NCBI RefSeq assembly: GCF_900107205.1
Contig: NZ_FNPC01000003.1
Coordinates: 186,001 to 250,000, forward strand
Origin: Halopenitus persicus
GTDB lineage: Archaea; Halobacteriota; Halobacteria; Halobacteriales; Haloferacaceae
Length of the DNA stretch: 64,000 nt
Reading direction: 5' to 3'
Within the stretch, counting starts at the first letter, position 1, and every line of letters starts with the position of its first letter. A program made the position numbers and the translations under genes. The notes below the pieces were generated by a model that was not told the DNA's origin, ran no database searches, and was given only the letters and a program-made list of their open reading frames with translations. Positions 50,301-58,778 of this stretch are shown here, one piece after another.

Positions 50301-53285
50301 TCATTCTCCCGACCCGCCGTCCTCGATCGGCCCGAATCCCCACTCGTCGATCTCGGCCTCCGCGTCGTCGTCGGAATCGACCGGGTCACTCGCTTCGTCC
50401 GGTTCCTCCGTTTCGTCCGGCTTCTCCGTTTCGTCCGGCTCTCCCGATCCGGATGGACCGGAGCCGTCACCGTCCGATCCGTCGGCGGCCTGCGGTTCCG
50501 TCGGCCGGTTCGGATTTCGGAGCGACAACGACTCCTCCGCCCCATCGTCCGATCCCGGGGTCGTGTCCGCCACCGTCCCGGTCGAGTCGTCGGGAGCGGC
50601 CGGATCGGCCTCCCCGGACCTCGTCCTGTCCGTGGATCGGGCATCCCCTGGCTGCGTCTCGCTCGATCCAGCGTCGCCCGGTTCGGCGTCGTCCGGTTCG
50701 GCGTCGTCCGGTTCGGCGTCATCCGGTTCGGCGTTCGGTTCGATCCCGTCGGGGTCGATCTCGTCGGAGTCGACCGTGCCGGCTTCGACCGCGCCCGAGC
50801 CGTCGTCCGTCGATCCGGCCGCCGCGGCGATGGACTGCAGCGTCGACCGGTCGGCCGCCGGATCCGCCTCGACGTCCGACGCGGCGGGAACGTCGACGAG
50901 CGCGTCCGCGACCGAGTCCGGGACGGTGCCGCGATACTCCGCGAACAGGGCCTCGGCGTCGGCGAGGATCTCCTTGGCCTCGGCCAGTCCGTCCTCGCCC
51001 GGCTCCGGACGCGGCACCATCGCCTCGGTCTCTGGGTCGACGTTGATCTGGACCGACTCCATCTCGCGGAGGTCCTCGAGCGAGCTGCGCAGGCCGTCGT
51101 TGGCCATCAGCGCGAGGATCGTCTCGGGGTCGTTGATGAACGCCTGGAAGGTGGCGGCCACCTCCGCGTAGGTGTTGAGCCCGCGGTCGATGAGGTACGC
51201 CAGAACGACGCGGCGTTTGAACAGCTCCGCGTCCAGCGTCTCCCGGTCCCAGCCGCGGTCGAAGATGATCTCCTCGAGCGTGCTCGACTCGCCCATCCGG
51301 AGGAACTCGTCGGTCTCGGCCTGCCACTGGAAGACGTCCTGGACGTTTATCTCGTCGTTCTCGGCGTCGTAGTGGTTGATCTCGGTGAGCGACTTGTTCC
51401 GTCTGACCTTCCGACCCTTCACGCGCGTCGACGACTGGACGGAGACCAGATCCAGCGCCGTGAACATCGTCTTCGAGACGTTGATCGGGTCGGTGGTGAA
51501 CCGCTTGAGCACCTCCCCGACGGAGTCGGCGTGGAAGGTCGTGTAGGTCGTGTGGCCCGTCGACATCACCTGGAAGGCCGTCCGTCCCTCCTCGCCGCGG
51601 ATCTCGCCCATTACGATGTAGTCGGGACGCTGGCGGAGCGCGGCCTCGAGCAGGTCGAACTCGTCGACGTCGCCCTTGTCGTCGTCGCTGAAGGAGGGCC
51701 GGGTGACGGAGGCGATCCAGTTGCGCTGCGGGAGCTCGACCTCGCGGGTGTCCTCGATGGAGACGATCTTCGAGTTGGACGGGATGAAAAGCGAGACCGC
51801 GTTCAGGCTCGTCGTCTTCCCGGAGGCGGTCCCGCCCGCGAAGATGAGCGACTTGTGGTTCTCGATGCACAGCCACAGGAAGGCCATCTCCTCCAGCGAG
51901 AACGTGTTCCAGTTGACGAGGTCGACCGGCGTGAAGGGGACGTCCTTGAACTGCCGGATGGTGTAGTTCGTGCCGTGGTCGGAGACCTCCGTGCCGAGGG
52001 TGAGCTGCGCCCGCGAACCGTCCGGCAGCGTACAGTCGACCTGCGGCGACCGCTTGGAGATCCCCTTCCCGGAGCGCTGGGCGAGCTTCACGACGAAGTC
52101 GTCGAGCTCGGTCGTCCCGTGGTGGACGTTCGAGATGAGCTGTTCGTACTCGGAGTGGTAGACGAACACCGGGGAGTCGTATCCGTCACAGGAGACGTCC
52201 TCGACGTTGATGTCGTACTTTATCGGGTCGATCCGCTCGTAGCCGATGAAGTCGCGCTTGAGGTAATACAGCAGCTTCTCGACCTGGTACTCCGAGAGCG
52301 TCTCGGCGTCCTCCTCGAGGACGGCCGGCTCCGGACGGGCGGCGATTCCCTCGAGGGTCCCGTGGTCGTCGGAGTCGGGCGGCTCGTAGCCGAGCGCCTG
52401 CGCGATCCGGCCCGCGATCCCCCCGGTCGGCTCGAATCCGAATCGCTCGAAGGCCGTCTCGATCGAGCTCGCGTCCGACTCGCGCGAGTAGAGGTCGTAC
52501 CGGTCGAGCAGCCGGTAGGTCTCCTCGGCGATCACCGCCTTCCGCTCCGCCTCGTCGCCGCCGGCGATCGACTCGTCGGCGTACTTGATCGACGTGCGCA
52601 GCTTGCCGGTGAGGTAGTCGTTGATGTCGGTCTCGATCTCGGTGCGGTACGGCTGGACCGCGTAGTACTTCTTCTCGTTCTCCTTCGTGGAGTGAAAGAG
52701 TATCACGAACGCGTACGGCTTGTTCACCCAGTAGCGCTCGATCTCCCGGAAGTGCGACTTCTTCGCGGTCGGGACCGCCTTCTCCAGGTCGTACCGGTTG
52801 ACGAGCGTGGTCGTTCCCTCGGCGGTCGCGAAGAACGCGTCCTCGTCGACGTCGTCGGCGACGTTCACCGTCCGCTCCTCGACCGCGCTCGAGAGGTGGG
52901 CGGCGAGCCCGGCGCCGGCGGACAGGAAGGCATCGGTCGCATCGGGATCGAAGCCGAGCGCCGCCGCCGCGTCGAACGGCTCGGCGTCGCCATCGGCCCC
53001 GGTCGGCGGCTCGCCGCGGTCGTCGTAAAAGTACTCGTGCTTGTAGTCCTCCCAGGTGTAATACCCCTTCGCGACCGGAACTGAATCGAGGTCGTACCGC
53101 CGTGCACACCGGTCGCGGAGCGTCTCGCCGACGGCGGCCGCGGTCGCGATCCGGTCCCCGAGCGCGGCGGGATCGATCCCGGACCCGTTTTCCGGGACGC
53201 CCCCGGCATCGTCGGCCGGATCGAGATCGGCCCGACCTCGCTCGGCATCGGGGCGGTCCGGCTCGCCGTCGGCGTTCTCAGCCAT
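50301..53285 (-). CDS. Type II/IV secretion ATPase (TadA/PilB family) with long acidic tail
   Basis: A 994-aa hexameric ATPase powering pilus assembly. Walker A GGTASGKTT (about residue 484), DTREVELPQRNW (Asp box), Walker B-like DYIVMGEIRGEEG and His box STGHTTYTTFHAD are present. The N-terminal 350 residues contain the archaeal N-domain (YRTEIETDINDYLTG). Beyond the catalytic domain lies a tail of about 240 residues of mostly Asp/Glu/Pro/Ser repeats, e.g. EPDDAEPDDAEPDDA and EPDETEKPDETE. The start at 53285 is about 27 bp after a CTTTTTG element. It is first in the pilus operon. Confidence 0.88.
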   Translation of the reverse strand: MAENADGEPDRPDAERGRADLDPADDAGGVPENGSGIDPAALGDRIATAAAVGETLRDRCARRYDLDSVPVAKGYYTWEDYKHEYFYDDRGEPPTGADGDAEPFDAAAALGFDPDATDAFLSAGAGLAAHLSSAVEERTVNVADDVDEDAFFATAEGTTTLVNRYDLEKAVPTAKKSHFREIERYWVNKPYAFVILFHSTKENEKKYYAVQPYRTEIETDINDYLTGKLRTSIKYADESIAGGDEAERKAVIAEETYRLLDRYDLYSRESDASSIETAFERFGFEPTGGIAGRIAQALGYEPPDSDDHGTLEGIAARPEPAVLEEDAETLSEYQVEKLLYYLKRDFIGYERIDPIKYDINVEDVSCDGYDSPVFVYHSEYEQLISNVHHGTTELDDFVVKLAQRSGKGISKRSPQVDCTLPDGSRAQLTLGTEVSDHGTNYTIRQFKDVPFTPVDLVNWNTFSLEEMAFLWLCIENHKSLIFAGGTASGKTTSLNAVSLFIPSNSKIVSIEDTREVELPQRNWIASVTRPSFSDDDKGDVDEFDLLEAALRQRPDYIVMGEIRGEEGRTAFQVMSTGHTTYTTFHADSVGEVLKRFTTDPINVSKTMFTALDLVSVQSSTRVKGRKVRRNKSLTEINHYDAENDEINVQDVFQWQAETDEFLRMGESSTLEEIIFDRGWDRETLDAELFKRRVVLAYLIDRGLNTYAEVAATFQAFINDPETILALMANDGLRSSLEDLREMESVQINVDPETEAMVPRPEPGEDGLAEAKEILADAEALFAEYRGTVPDSVADALVDVPAASDVEADPAADRSTLQSIAAAAGSTDDGSGAVEAGTVDSDEIDPDGIEPNAEPDDAEPDDAEPDDAEPGDAGSSETQPGDARSTDRTRSGEADPAAPDDSTGTVADTTPGSDDGAEESLSLRNPNRPTEPQAADGSDGDGSGPSGSGEPDETEKPDETEEPDEASDPVDSDDDAEAEIDEWGFGPIEDGGSGE

Positions 53286-53491
53286 TACCCGCACCAATCC
53301 CGGGAGAGGCAAAAAGGCTTCCACCAAACTCGTCAGCGAGACAACCCGTCGCGGTCGTTTTCGGCGGGATCGGTCGATCGACGGACACGCCGGCGCCGTC
53401 CGCGGGACGGTCCGGTGATCGCGGTTTCCGCGGGAGCTCCGTGAATCGAGCCTCCCGCGAGGTTTTTCCACCAGGACGCCGGAGCGGGAGT

Positions 53492-54175
53492 GTGAGCCGA
53501 TCGGACCGGATCCCCGTCGTCGCGCTCCGCGATCCGACGGTTCGGCGTCGGATACGCGACCGGGCCGCCGAGGAGTTCCTCGGCGACGCGTCCAGCCTGC
53601 TGGCGACGCTCGGCATCTGCGCGGTCGGCGTGCTCGTCGGGGGGCGCTTCTACGTCGCGACGATGCCCGCGGTGCCGACGCTGCTGTGGCCGCTGTACGC
53701 GGACTCGCCGACCGCGCTTGCCCTCGTGATGCTCGCGCTCGCCGCGCTCCTTCCGACCGTCGGGTCGGGTCGCGCGGCGCGCGAAACTCCGACTAACCGG
53801 CCGCTCGCGTACCTCCAGACGCTCGCGTTCGTGTGGCTCGTCAAATACGGACTCTGGCCGCTGGTCGCGTTGAACCGCCACGCCGACCTCTACCTCGGGT
53901 CCCCCGACGCGCTGGCGTCCTACTGGGGGATCCTGGTCACGCATCTGCTGTTCGTCGCGCTGGCGCTCCTGCTGCCCGCGATCGGTCGGACCACCCGCGG
54001 GGCGTTGGGACTCGCGCTGGGACTGTCGCTGTGTAACGACGTCCTCGATTACGGGTTCGGATTCCACCCCCCACTTCGATACGATCCCGGCGTGGTGCTG
54101 CCGGTCGTGACCGTCGCGATCGGCGTCGGCGCGGTCGTCCTCGCGAACCGGTCGTTCCGCCGGCTCGGGGAGTAA
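53492..54175 (+). CDS. DUF1405-family membrane protein
   Basis: A 227-aa protein with about six hydrophobic segments after a cytoplasmic N-terminus. LQTLAFVWLVKYGLWPL, YWGILVTHLLFVALALLLP and CNDVLDYGFGFHPPLRYD fit the DUF1405 family, of unknown function. The start is GTG (53492); no ATG is placed well, and a GGTTTTTCC element lies about 30 bp upstream. It is divergent from the pilus ATPase. Confidence 0.75.
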   Translation: MSRSDRIPVVALRDPTVRRRIRDRAAEEFLGDASSLLATLGICAVGVLVGGRFYVATMPAVPTLLWPLYADSPTALALVMLALAALLPTVGSGRAARETPTNRPLAYLQTLAFVWLVKYGLWPLVALNRHADLYLGSPDALASYWGILVTHLLFVALALLLPAIGRTTRGALGLALGLSLCNDVLDYGFGFHPPLRYDPGVVLPVVTVAIGVGAVVLANRSFRRLGE

Positions 54176-54769
54176 GGGAGGCTCGCGCCGGAAGCGATCC
54201 TCGACGTCGACTATACGAACCCGGATGCCGTTACTGGCCTGCCGGAGGGATATTTGAAGGGATGTGGCGGACGAGACGTTCAACCTGATTCCGGTGAGGG
54301 ACGGGAATTCGTTCGTGGAGCCGCTAGAGCATCGTTCGAAGCGGATGCTGGCGAAGTCTTATTTAAACGATGTTATGGAAACTCGTCCACGATGGCGTGG
54401 CTGACCGACCGCGACCGTATCCGCCAGTTGGGATGGCATCCACCGTCTGGGGAGGATTCGACGGAGGTCCTGCGAGCGAACGTATCAATGCGCCAGTGGG
54501 AAGCTGCGGCGGGAGTCCCACGAGGAACGCATAAATGCGCTATCGGAGGGTTCTGCCAGAGTATCACAAACGAACGTATGAATACGCTAGCGGGAGGACG
54601 CGGCGGAAATCCCCCAAGGAACGTATGAATGCGTTAGCAGGAGGACGCGGCGGGAGTCCCCCAAGGAACGTATGAATGCGTTAGCAGGAGGACGCGGCGG
54701 GAGTCTCGCGAGCGAACGACGTGAGCGAGCGGGACTACGCCGCGGCCGCGAGTGAACGCAGTGAACGAG
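54176..54769. other. 594-bp intergenic region with 47-bp repeat array
   Basis: No convincing gene. The left part (54176-54430) is not repetitive and has a TATA-like CTTATTTAAAC near 54358. The 47-bp repeat array covers 54478-54712 and the last 57 bp are CG/GC-rich direct and inverted repeats (GAGCGAACGACGTGAGCGAG) up to tRNA-Arg. An open frame at 54254-54628 exists but has no domain and crosses the repeats. Confidence 0.65.
54478..54712. repeat. Five tandem 47-bp repeats carrying tRNA-Arg 3'-end sequence
   Basis: Copies start at 54478, 54525, 54572, 54619 and 54666, all exactly 47 bp long; the fourth and fifth are almost identical, the first two are degraded, and a sixth weak copy may precede. 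The core of the two best units, GGACGCGGCGGGA, is identical to the 13 bp at 54771-54783 that form the 3' end of tRNA-Arg. The period is not a multiple of three, so it is not a coding repeat. Confidence 0.85.
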
Positions 54770-54842
54770 CGGACGCGGCGGGATTCGAACCCGCGATCGA
54801 GAGGTTAGGAACCTCTCGCCCTATCCGCTAGGCCACGCGTCC
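54770..54842 (-). tRNA. tRNA-Arg (CCU)
   Basis: On the minus strand: acceptor stem GGACGCG/CGCGTCC, D-arm with GCCTAGCGGATAGGGC, anticodon arm AGAGG-TTCCTAA-CCTCT with anticodon CCT, T-arm GCGGG-TTCGAAT-CCCGC, discriminator G, CCA not encoded. No intron. Confidence 0.93.
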
Positions 54843-54911
54843 ACGAGAAACGGTCGTCGATCGTCGGCCCGGTCGTCGGCGATGCGGCGGGGAAAGCGCC
54901 GTCGGCCGCGA

Positions 54912-55253
54912 TTATTTCGACGACGATTCGGTTTCGGTTTCGGTTTCGGTCTCGGTCGCGGACTCCTCGTCGGTCGCGTCCGAGGACGTCGAGTCAGCGG
55001 ACGTCGAGTCGGCCGACGCGTCCGTGCTCGTCGAGCCGGCAGCAGCCTCCTCGTCGCCCTCCTCGCCCTGCATCTCCTTGAGCTCCTCCTCGACCTCCTC
55101 GCGGCCCTTCTTGAACTCGCCCATCGCCTGGCCGGTCGAGCGGGCGAGCTTCGGGATCTTGTTCGCGCCGAACAGTAACACGAGGACGAGCAGGATGATG
55201 AGGAGTTCGGGACCGACGGGAAGCGGGCCGAACAGTGGGATCGAAGGTACCAT
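54912..55253 (-). CDS. tatA: Twin-arginine translocase subunit TatA/Hcf106-type
   Basis: A 113-aa Tat component. A short outside segment is followed by one membrane helix (GPELLIILLVLVLLFGANKI), the FGANKIPKLARSTG hinge and an amphipathic helix, then an acidic coil (REEVEEELKEMQGEEGDEE) and a Ser/Thr/Glu-rich tail. Haloarchaea export most secreted proteins through Tat, in keeping with the four Tat lipoproteins of this window. The AT-rich ATAATAATAACC upstream (about 55273-55285) holds its promoter. Confidence 0.88.
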   Translation of the reverse strand: MVPSIPLFGPLPVGPELLIILLVLVLLFGANKIPKLARSTGQAMGEFKKGREEVEEELKEMQGEEGDEEAAAGSTSTDASADSTSADSTSSDATDEESATETETETETESSSK

Positions 55254-55382
55254 CTCACCTCGGAGTAGCCCGGTTATTATTATATGCCTTTTGCCTTTCG
55301 ACCCCCGTCCGTGCGGAGCGGCTCCGCCCGCGTCGTCGACCGCTCCGGCGGGTGGTGCGTCTCACCGACGGGCGGTGGCGCC

Positions 55383-56150
55383 TCACCGCCGGAGATAGCC
55401 ACCGTCGACGTGGAGCGTCTCGCCGGTGATCCACTCGGCCGCGTCGCTCGCCAGGAAGACGACCGCGGACGCGACGTCCGCCGGGTCGCCGATCCGGTCG
55501 AGCGCGTACGCGTCCAGCAGCTCGTCGGCGTACTGCTCGACGAACGCCTCGGTTGCTGGGGTGTGGACGGTGCCGGGACAGACGCAGTTCACGCGGACGC
55601 CGTCACCGCCGACCTCCGTGGCGAGGGTCTTGGTGAACGACCGGTTGGCCGCCTTCGCGGCGCCGTAGACCGCGAGGCCGGGGTCGTTGCCGCGGTAGGA
55701 GGAGCTCGCGTAGTTGATGACGACGCCGGAGCGGTCGACCAGTTCGGGCAGCGCGGCGTGGGTGCAGTTCAACGTCCCGTAGAGGGAGACGCCGATCTTC
55801 CGGTCCCAGTCCTCGGGGTCGGACTCGCGAAACCGCCGGGCGCCCGCGACCCCCGCGTTGTTGACGAGGACGTCCAGGCCGCCGAGCTCCGCGACCGCGG
55901 TCTCGACCAGCGCCCGGGCCTCGTCGTAGTCGGAGACGTCGACCTCGACCGGGAGCGTCTCGGTCCCGTACTCGGAGCCGATCGTCTCGGCGGTCTCCTC
56001 GGCGGCGTCGACGTCGACGTCGGCGACGACGACCGCGGCCCCCGCCTCGGCGAACGACGCCGCAACGGTCTCGCCGATCCCTCGTCCCGACCCCGTCACG
56101 CAGACGACCTGTCCCGAGAAGTCGAGCGCGTCCTCGAAGGCCTCGAGCAT
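55383..56150 (-). CDS. Short-chain dehydrogenase/reductase (SDR)
   Basis: A 255-aa classical SDR. CVTGSGRGIGET is the NAD(P)-binding loop, NNAGVAG the NNAG motif, and YASSSYRG...YGAAK carries serine, tyrosine and lysine of the active site. CVCPGTVHTP and GGYLRR close it. The start at 56150 (MLEAFEDAL) lies 5 bp after the stop of the enoyl-CoA hydratase gene; an in-frame ATG at 56171 overlaps that gene. As its neighbour is an enoyl-CoA hydratase, a 3-hydroxyacyl-CoA-like substrate is likely. Confidence 0.88.
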   Translation of the reverse strand: MLEAFEDALDFSGQVVCVTGSGRGIGETVAASFAEAGAAVVVADVDVDAAEETAETIGSEYGTETLPVEVDVSDYDEARALVETAVAELGGLDVLVNNAGVAGARRFRESDPEDWDRKIGVSLYGTLNCTHAALPELVDRSGVVINYASSSYRGNDPGLAVYGAAKAANRSFTKTLATEVGGDGVRVNCVCPGTVHTPATEAFVEQYADELLDAYALDRIGDPADVASAVVFLASDAAEWITGETLHVDGGYLRR

Positions 56151-56155
56151 CGGGG

Positions 56156-56977
56156 TTACCGTCCCTCCCATTCGACGTCGACGTCCGTGCCGAACGCCTC
56201 GACCGCGCGGTCGTAATCCCGCGTCTGCGAGAGCGACAGCCACGCCCGGTTGCCGTACTGGAGCGCCTCCTCGAAGCCGACCTCGCGGGTGCGGTCGGCG
56301 GCCTCCTTGATGGTGCGGACCGCGAGCGGCGGTTTGTCGACGATCGAGTCGACGAACGACTCCACCTCGTCCGCCAGTTCCGCGGCCGGGTGGACGTGGT
56401 CGATGATCCCCTCCGCCGCGGCCCGCTCGGCGTCGATCCGCTCGCCGGTCATACACAGCTCCTTCGCGCGGCTGACGCCGACGATCATCGACAGTCGCTG
56501 GGCACCCCCGCCGCCGGGAAGGACGCCGAAGTTGACTTCGGGCTGGCCGAACGTGCTCCGCTCGCTCGCCAGCCGGAAGTCTGACGCGAGCGCGATCTCC
56601 AACCCGCCGCCGAGACAGAGGCCGTCGATCCGCGCGATCACCGGCGGCTCGCACCGCTCGATCGTCTCCGCCATCTCGTGAAATCCGTCCGGGATCCGCT
56701 TCTTCTCGCCGTAGTCGGTGATCGACCGCATCTCGCCGACGTCGAGGCCGCTGCTGAAGGCCCGGTCGCCGGCACCCGAGACGACGATCGCCCGGACGGC
56801 CACGCCCGTTCGGTCCTCCTCGAGCCGCCGAAACCGACGGAATCCGTCGATGAGTTCCCGCTGCATTCGGTCGTTGATCGCGTTCATCGAGTCCGGGCGA
56901 TCGAGTTCGATCCGTCCAACGCCGGCGTCCTCGTCGAACGACCAGGCGATCGCGTCGTAGTCGGGGTCCGACATCAT
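56156..56977 (-). CDS. Enoyl-CoA hydratase/isomerase family
   Basis: A 273-aa crotonase-fold protein. VGRIELDRPDSMNAIND, FSSGLDVGEM (oxyanion hole), IDGLCLGGGLEIALASDFR and FGQPEVNFGVLPGGGGAQRL are the family motifs; a glutamate in the QPEV segment is at the catalytic position. It hydrates or isomerises an enoyl-CoA. A second ATG at 56974 fits the TATA-like ATTAATAA near 57001 slightly better. It and the SDR form one operon. Confidence 0.87.
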   Translation of the reverse strand: MMSDPDYDAIAWSFDEDAGVGRIELDRPDSMNAINDRMQRELIDGFRRFRRLEEDRTGVAVRAIVVSGAGDRAFSSGLDVGEMRSITDYGEKKRIPDGFHEMAETIERCEPPVIARIDGLCLGGGLEIALASDFRLASERSTFGQPEVNFGVLPGGGGAQRLSMIVGVSRAKELCMTGERIDAERAAAEGIIDHVHPAAELADEVESFVDSIVDKPPLAVRTIKEAADRTREVGFEEALQYGNRAWLSLSQTRDYDRAVEAFGTDVDVEWEGR

Positions 56978-57241
56978 CCGAACGGTGCTCGAGACATTAT
57001 TAATGATTTACGATGATAATTTATAAATATTACATATATGATTGTATGATACGATCGTGTATAATCACCGCGGTGAGAGACAACATACCTCACTACGTGT
57101 ACTGACCGACGATTCAGGGGCATCGGTCGGCGATCCACGGCGTCGGTCGGCGATCGGCCGACCATTCGCCGCCGATCGGGTCCGACGAGAGCCTCGTGGT
57201 GGCGGATGGCTTTTAAGTCAGTCGTCCATCAGGGGCGAACG

Positions 57242-58090
57242 ATGGACATCGACGACGAGGATCCCGCCGACGGGAGAGTCGAGACCGACGCGGCCGAGTC
57301 GCGACGGGAGTACGACCCGGCGGCCGATCACGCGTTCCCGGACGGGCGGGTGAACGAGGTGCTCGAGGCGATCGAATCCGACCCCGAGATCGGAACGTAC
57401 CTCGAGGCACAGAACGTCAACGCGGTCACTCGGAAGGGGTACAACGACCACGGGGCCAAACACATCGAGATCGTTCGGGACCGCGCGTTGCGGCTGTACG
57501 ACCTGCTCAAGCGGGCGGGCGTCGAATTCAACGGCGCCGCCGACCAGGGCCTCGACGAGGCCGACGAGGCGGTCGTGATCGCGCTGGCGGCCACGCTCCA
57601 CGACGTCGGGCACGTCGTCCACCGCGACGACCACTCCTACTACTCGATCCCGCTCGCGGCGGACCTCCTCGACCGGTTCCTCCCCGAGTGGTACGACACC
57701 GCCGCCGCGGTCCGGGTCAAGGCCGAGGTGCTCCACGCGATCCTTTGTCACCATACCGAGGAGACGCCGCTCACCCGGGAGGCCGGCGTCATCCGCATCG
57801 CCGACGGACTCGATATGGAGCGCGGGCGGTCGCGGATCCCCTACGAGAAGGGCGGCCGCGGGATCAACACCATCTCCTCGCGGGCGATCGAGCACGTCCG
57901 GCTGCGGACCGGCGACGAGAGCCCGGTCGAGGTGGAGATCACGATGAACAACGCCGCCGGCGTCTACCAGGTCGACTCCCTGTTGAAGGCGAAGCTCCGC
58001 GACTCGATGCTGGAGGACCAGGTTCGGATCGTCGCGATCAACACGAAGGGCGACGACGAGGACCGGCTCGTCGAACGGATCGAGCTGTGA
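57242..58090 (+). CDS. HD-domain protein (phosphohydrolase-like)
   Basis: A 282-aa protein with an HD metal-dependent phosphohydrolase core: GYNDHGAKHIEIV, AATLHDVGHVVHRDDH (the HD motif), HAILCHHTEETP and IADGLDMERGR. A C-terminal 60-residue beta domain (VEVEITMNNAAGVYQVDSLL) follows. HD proteins of this class act on nucleotides or phosphoesters; substrate unknown. The start at 57242 is about 28 bp after CTTTTAAG. Confidence 0.8.
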   Translation: MDIDDEDPADGRVETDAAESRREYDPAADHAFPDGRVNEVLEAIESDPEIGTYLEAQNVNAVTRKGYNDHGAKHIEIVRDRALRLYDLLKRAGVEFNGAADQGLDEADEAVVIALAATLHDVGHVVHRDDHSYYSIPLAADLLDRFLPEWYDTAAAVRVKAEVLHAILCHHTEETPLTREAGVIRIADGLDMERGRSRIPYEKGGRGINTISSRAIEHVRLRTGDESPVEVEITMNNAAGVYQVDSLLKAKLRDSMLEDQVRIVAINTKGDDEDRLVERIEL

Positions 58091-58159
58091 GGTGATCGGC
58101 CGTTCGACGGGGCCACACGATCGATGGCGGTTCTCGCGCGATGAACTCCACGCCGGAGG

Positions 58160-58669
58160 TCACATCGCCCCGAGGATACGAACGAGGTTGTGGACGGCCG
58201 CCAGAAGCGAGAGCGCGCCGACGCCGCCGAACATCACCGTCAGCACGACGGTCCGGTTTCGTTTCGCGATCGCGACCGGGAGCGCGATGAGCACCATCCC
58301 CGCCAGCTTCGTCGCGATCATCCCGCGAACGAGCCCGTAGCGGTCGATGAGCGCCCGGCCGACCGGGGATCCCTCGACGAAGGGGCCGAACGCGATCGCG
58401 GCGTACGTGGTGGCCACGTCGGCGAGGATCCCGACGAGAAACAGGCCGACGGCGAACCGAAGTCGACGATCCCACGGATCCGAATTGCTCGGCCGGTCGG
58501 CGGTCGAGCGGTCGGCGGTCGGACTCCCGGCGTCCGAGCGGTCGGCGGTCGGACTCTCGGCGCCCGGCGGGTCGGCAGTCGAACTCTCGGCGGTCGAGCG
58601 TTCGACGGTCGTCCGACCGGCGCTCGCGTCGTCGGACCGCGGGCGGCGCTCCGTCACGATTGCGACCAC
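58160..58669 (-). CDS. Small membrane protein (DUF5658-like)
   Basis: A 169-aa protein with GTG start. The first 60 residues are a hydrophilic tail of ESSTADPPGAESPTADRSD-like repeats; three to four membrane helices follow (VGLFLVGILADVATTYAAIA; MVLIALPVAIAK; VLTVMFGGVGALSLL). I think it is DUF5658, of unknown function. A GTG at 58657 is an alternative start and lies closer to the position predicted by the promoter CGTTTTTTTATCG. Confidence 0.65.
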   Translation of the reverse strand: MVAIVTERRPRSDDASAGRTTVERSTAESSTADPPGAESPTADRSDAGSPTADRSTADRPSNSDPWDRRLRFAVGLFLVGILADVATTYAAIAFGPFVEGSPVGRALIDRYGLVRGMIATKLAGMVLIALPVAIAKRNRTVVLTVMFGGVGALSLLAAVHNLVRILGAM

Positions 58670-58778
58670 GAGCGAGGCCGATAAAAAAACGACGACGGCG
58701 GTCGACGACGACCGACGGCAGCTGACGACGACCGACGACGTTCGATGGCGGATCGCGATCCGACCGATCCGGCGTCGG

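Noticed and set aside
50127-53084. Open frame of 985 codons on the plus strand opposite the secretion ATPase
   Set aside because: It is antisense to a gene with full ATPase motifs. Its residues are Arg/Val/Leu-heavy with no domain; GC-rich third positions remove stops from the opposite strand.
54254-54628. 124-codon open frame between DUF1405 gene and tRNA-Arg
   Set aside because: It runs into a 47-bp repeat array whose period is not divisible by three, so each repeat would encode a different peptide. No domain or well-placed promoter was found.
54478-54712. CRISPR array
   Set aside because: Units are contiguous 47-bp repeats with no unique spacers, and no cas gene is in the window.
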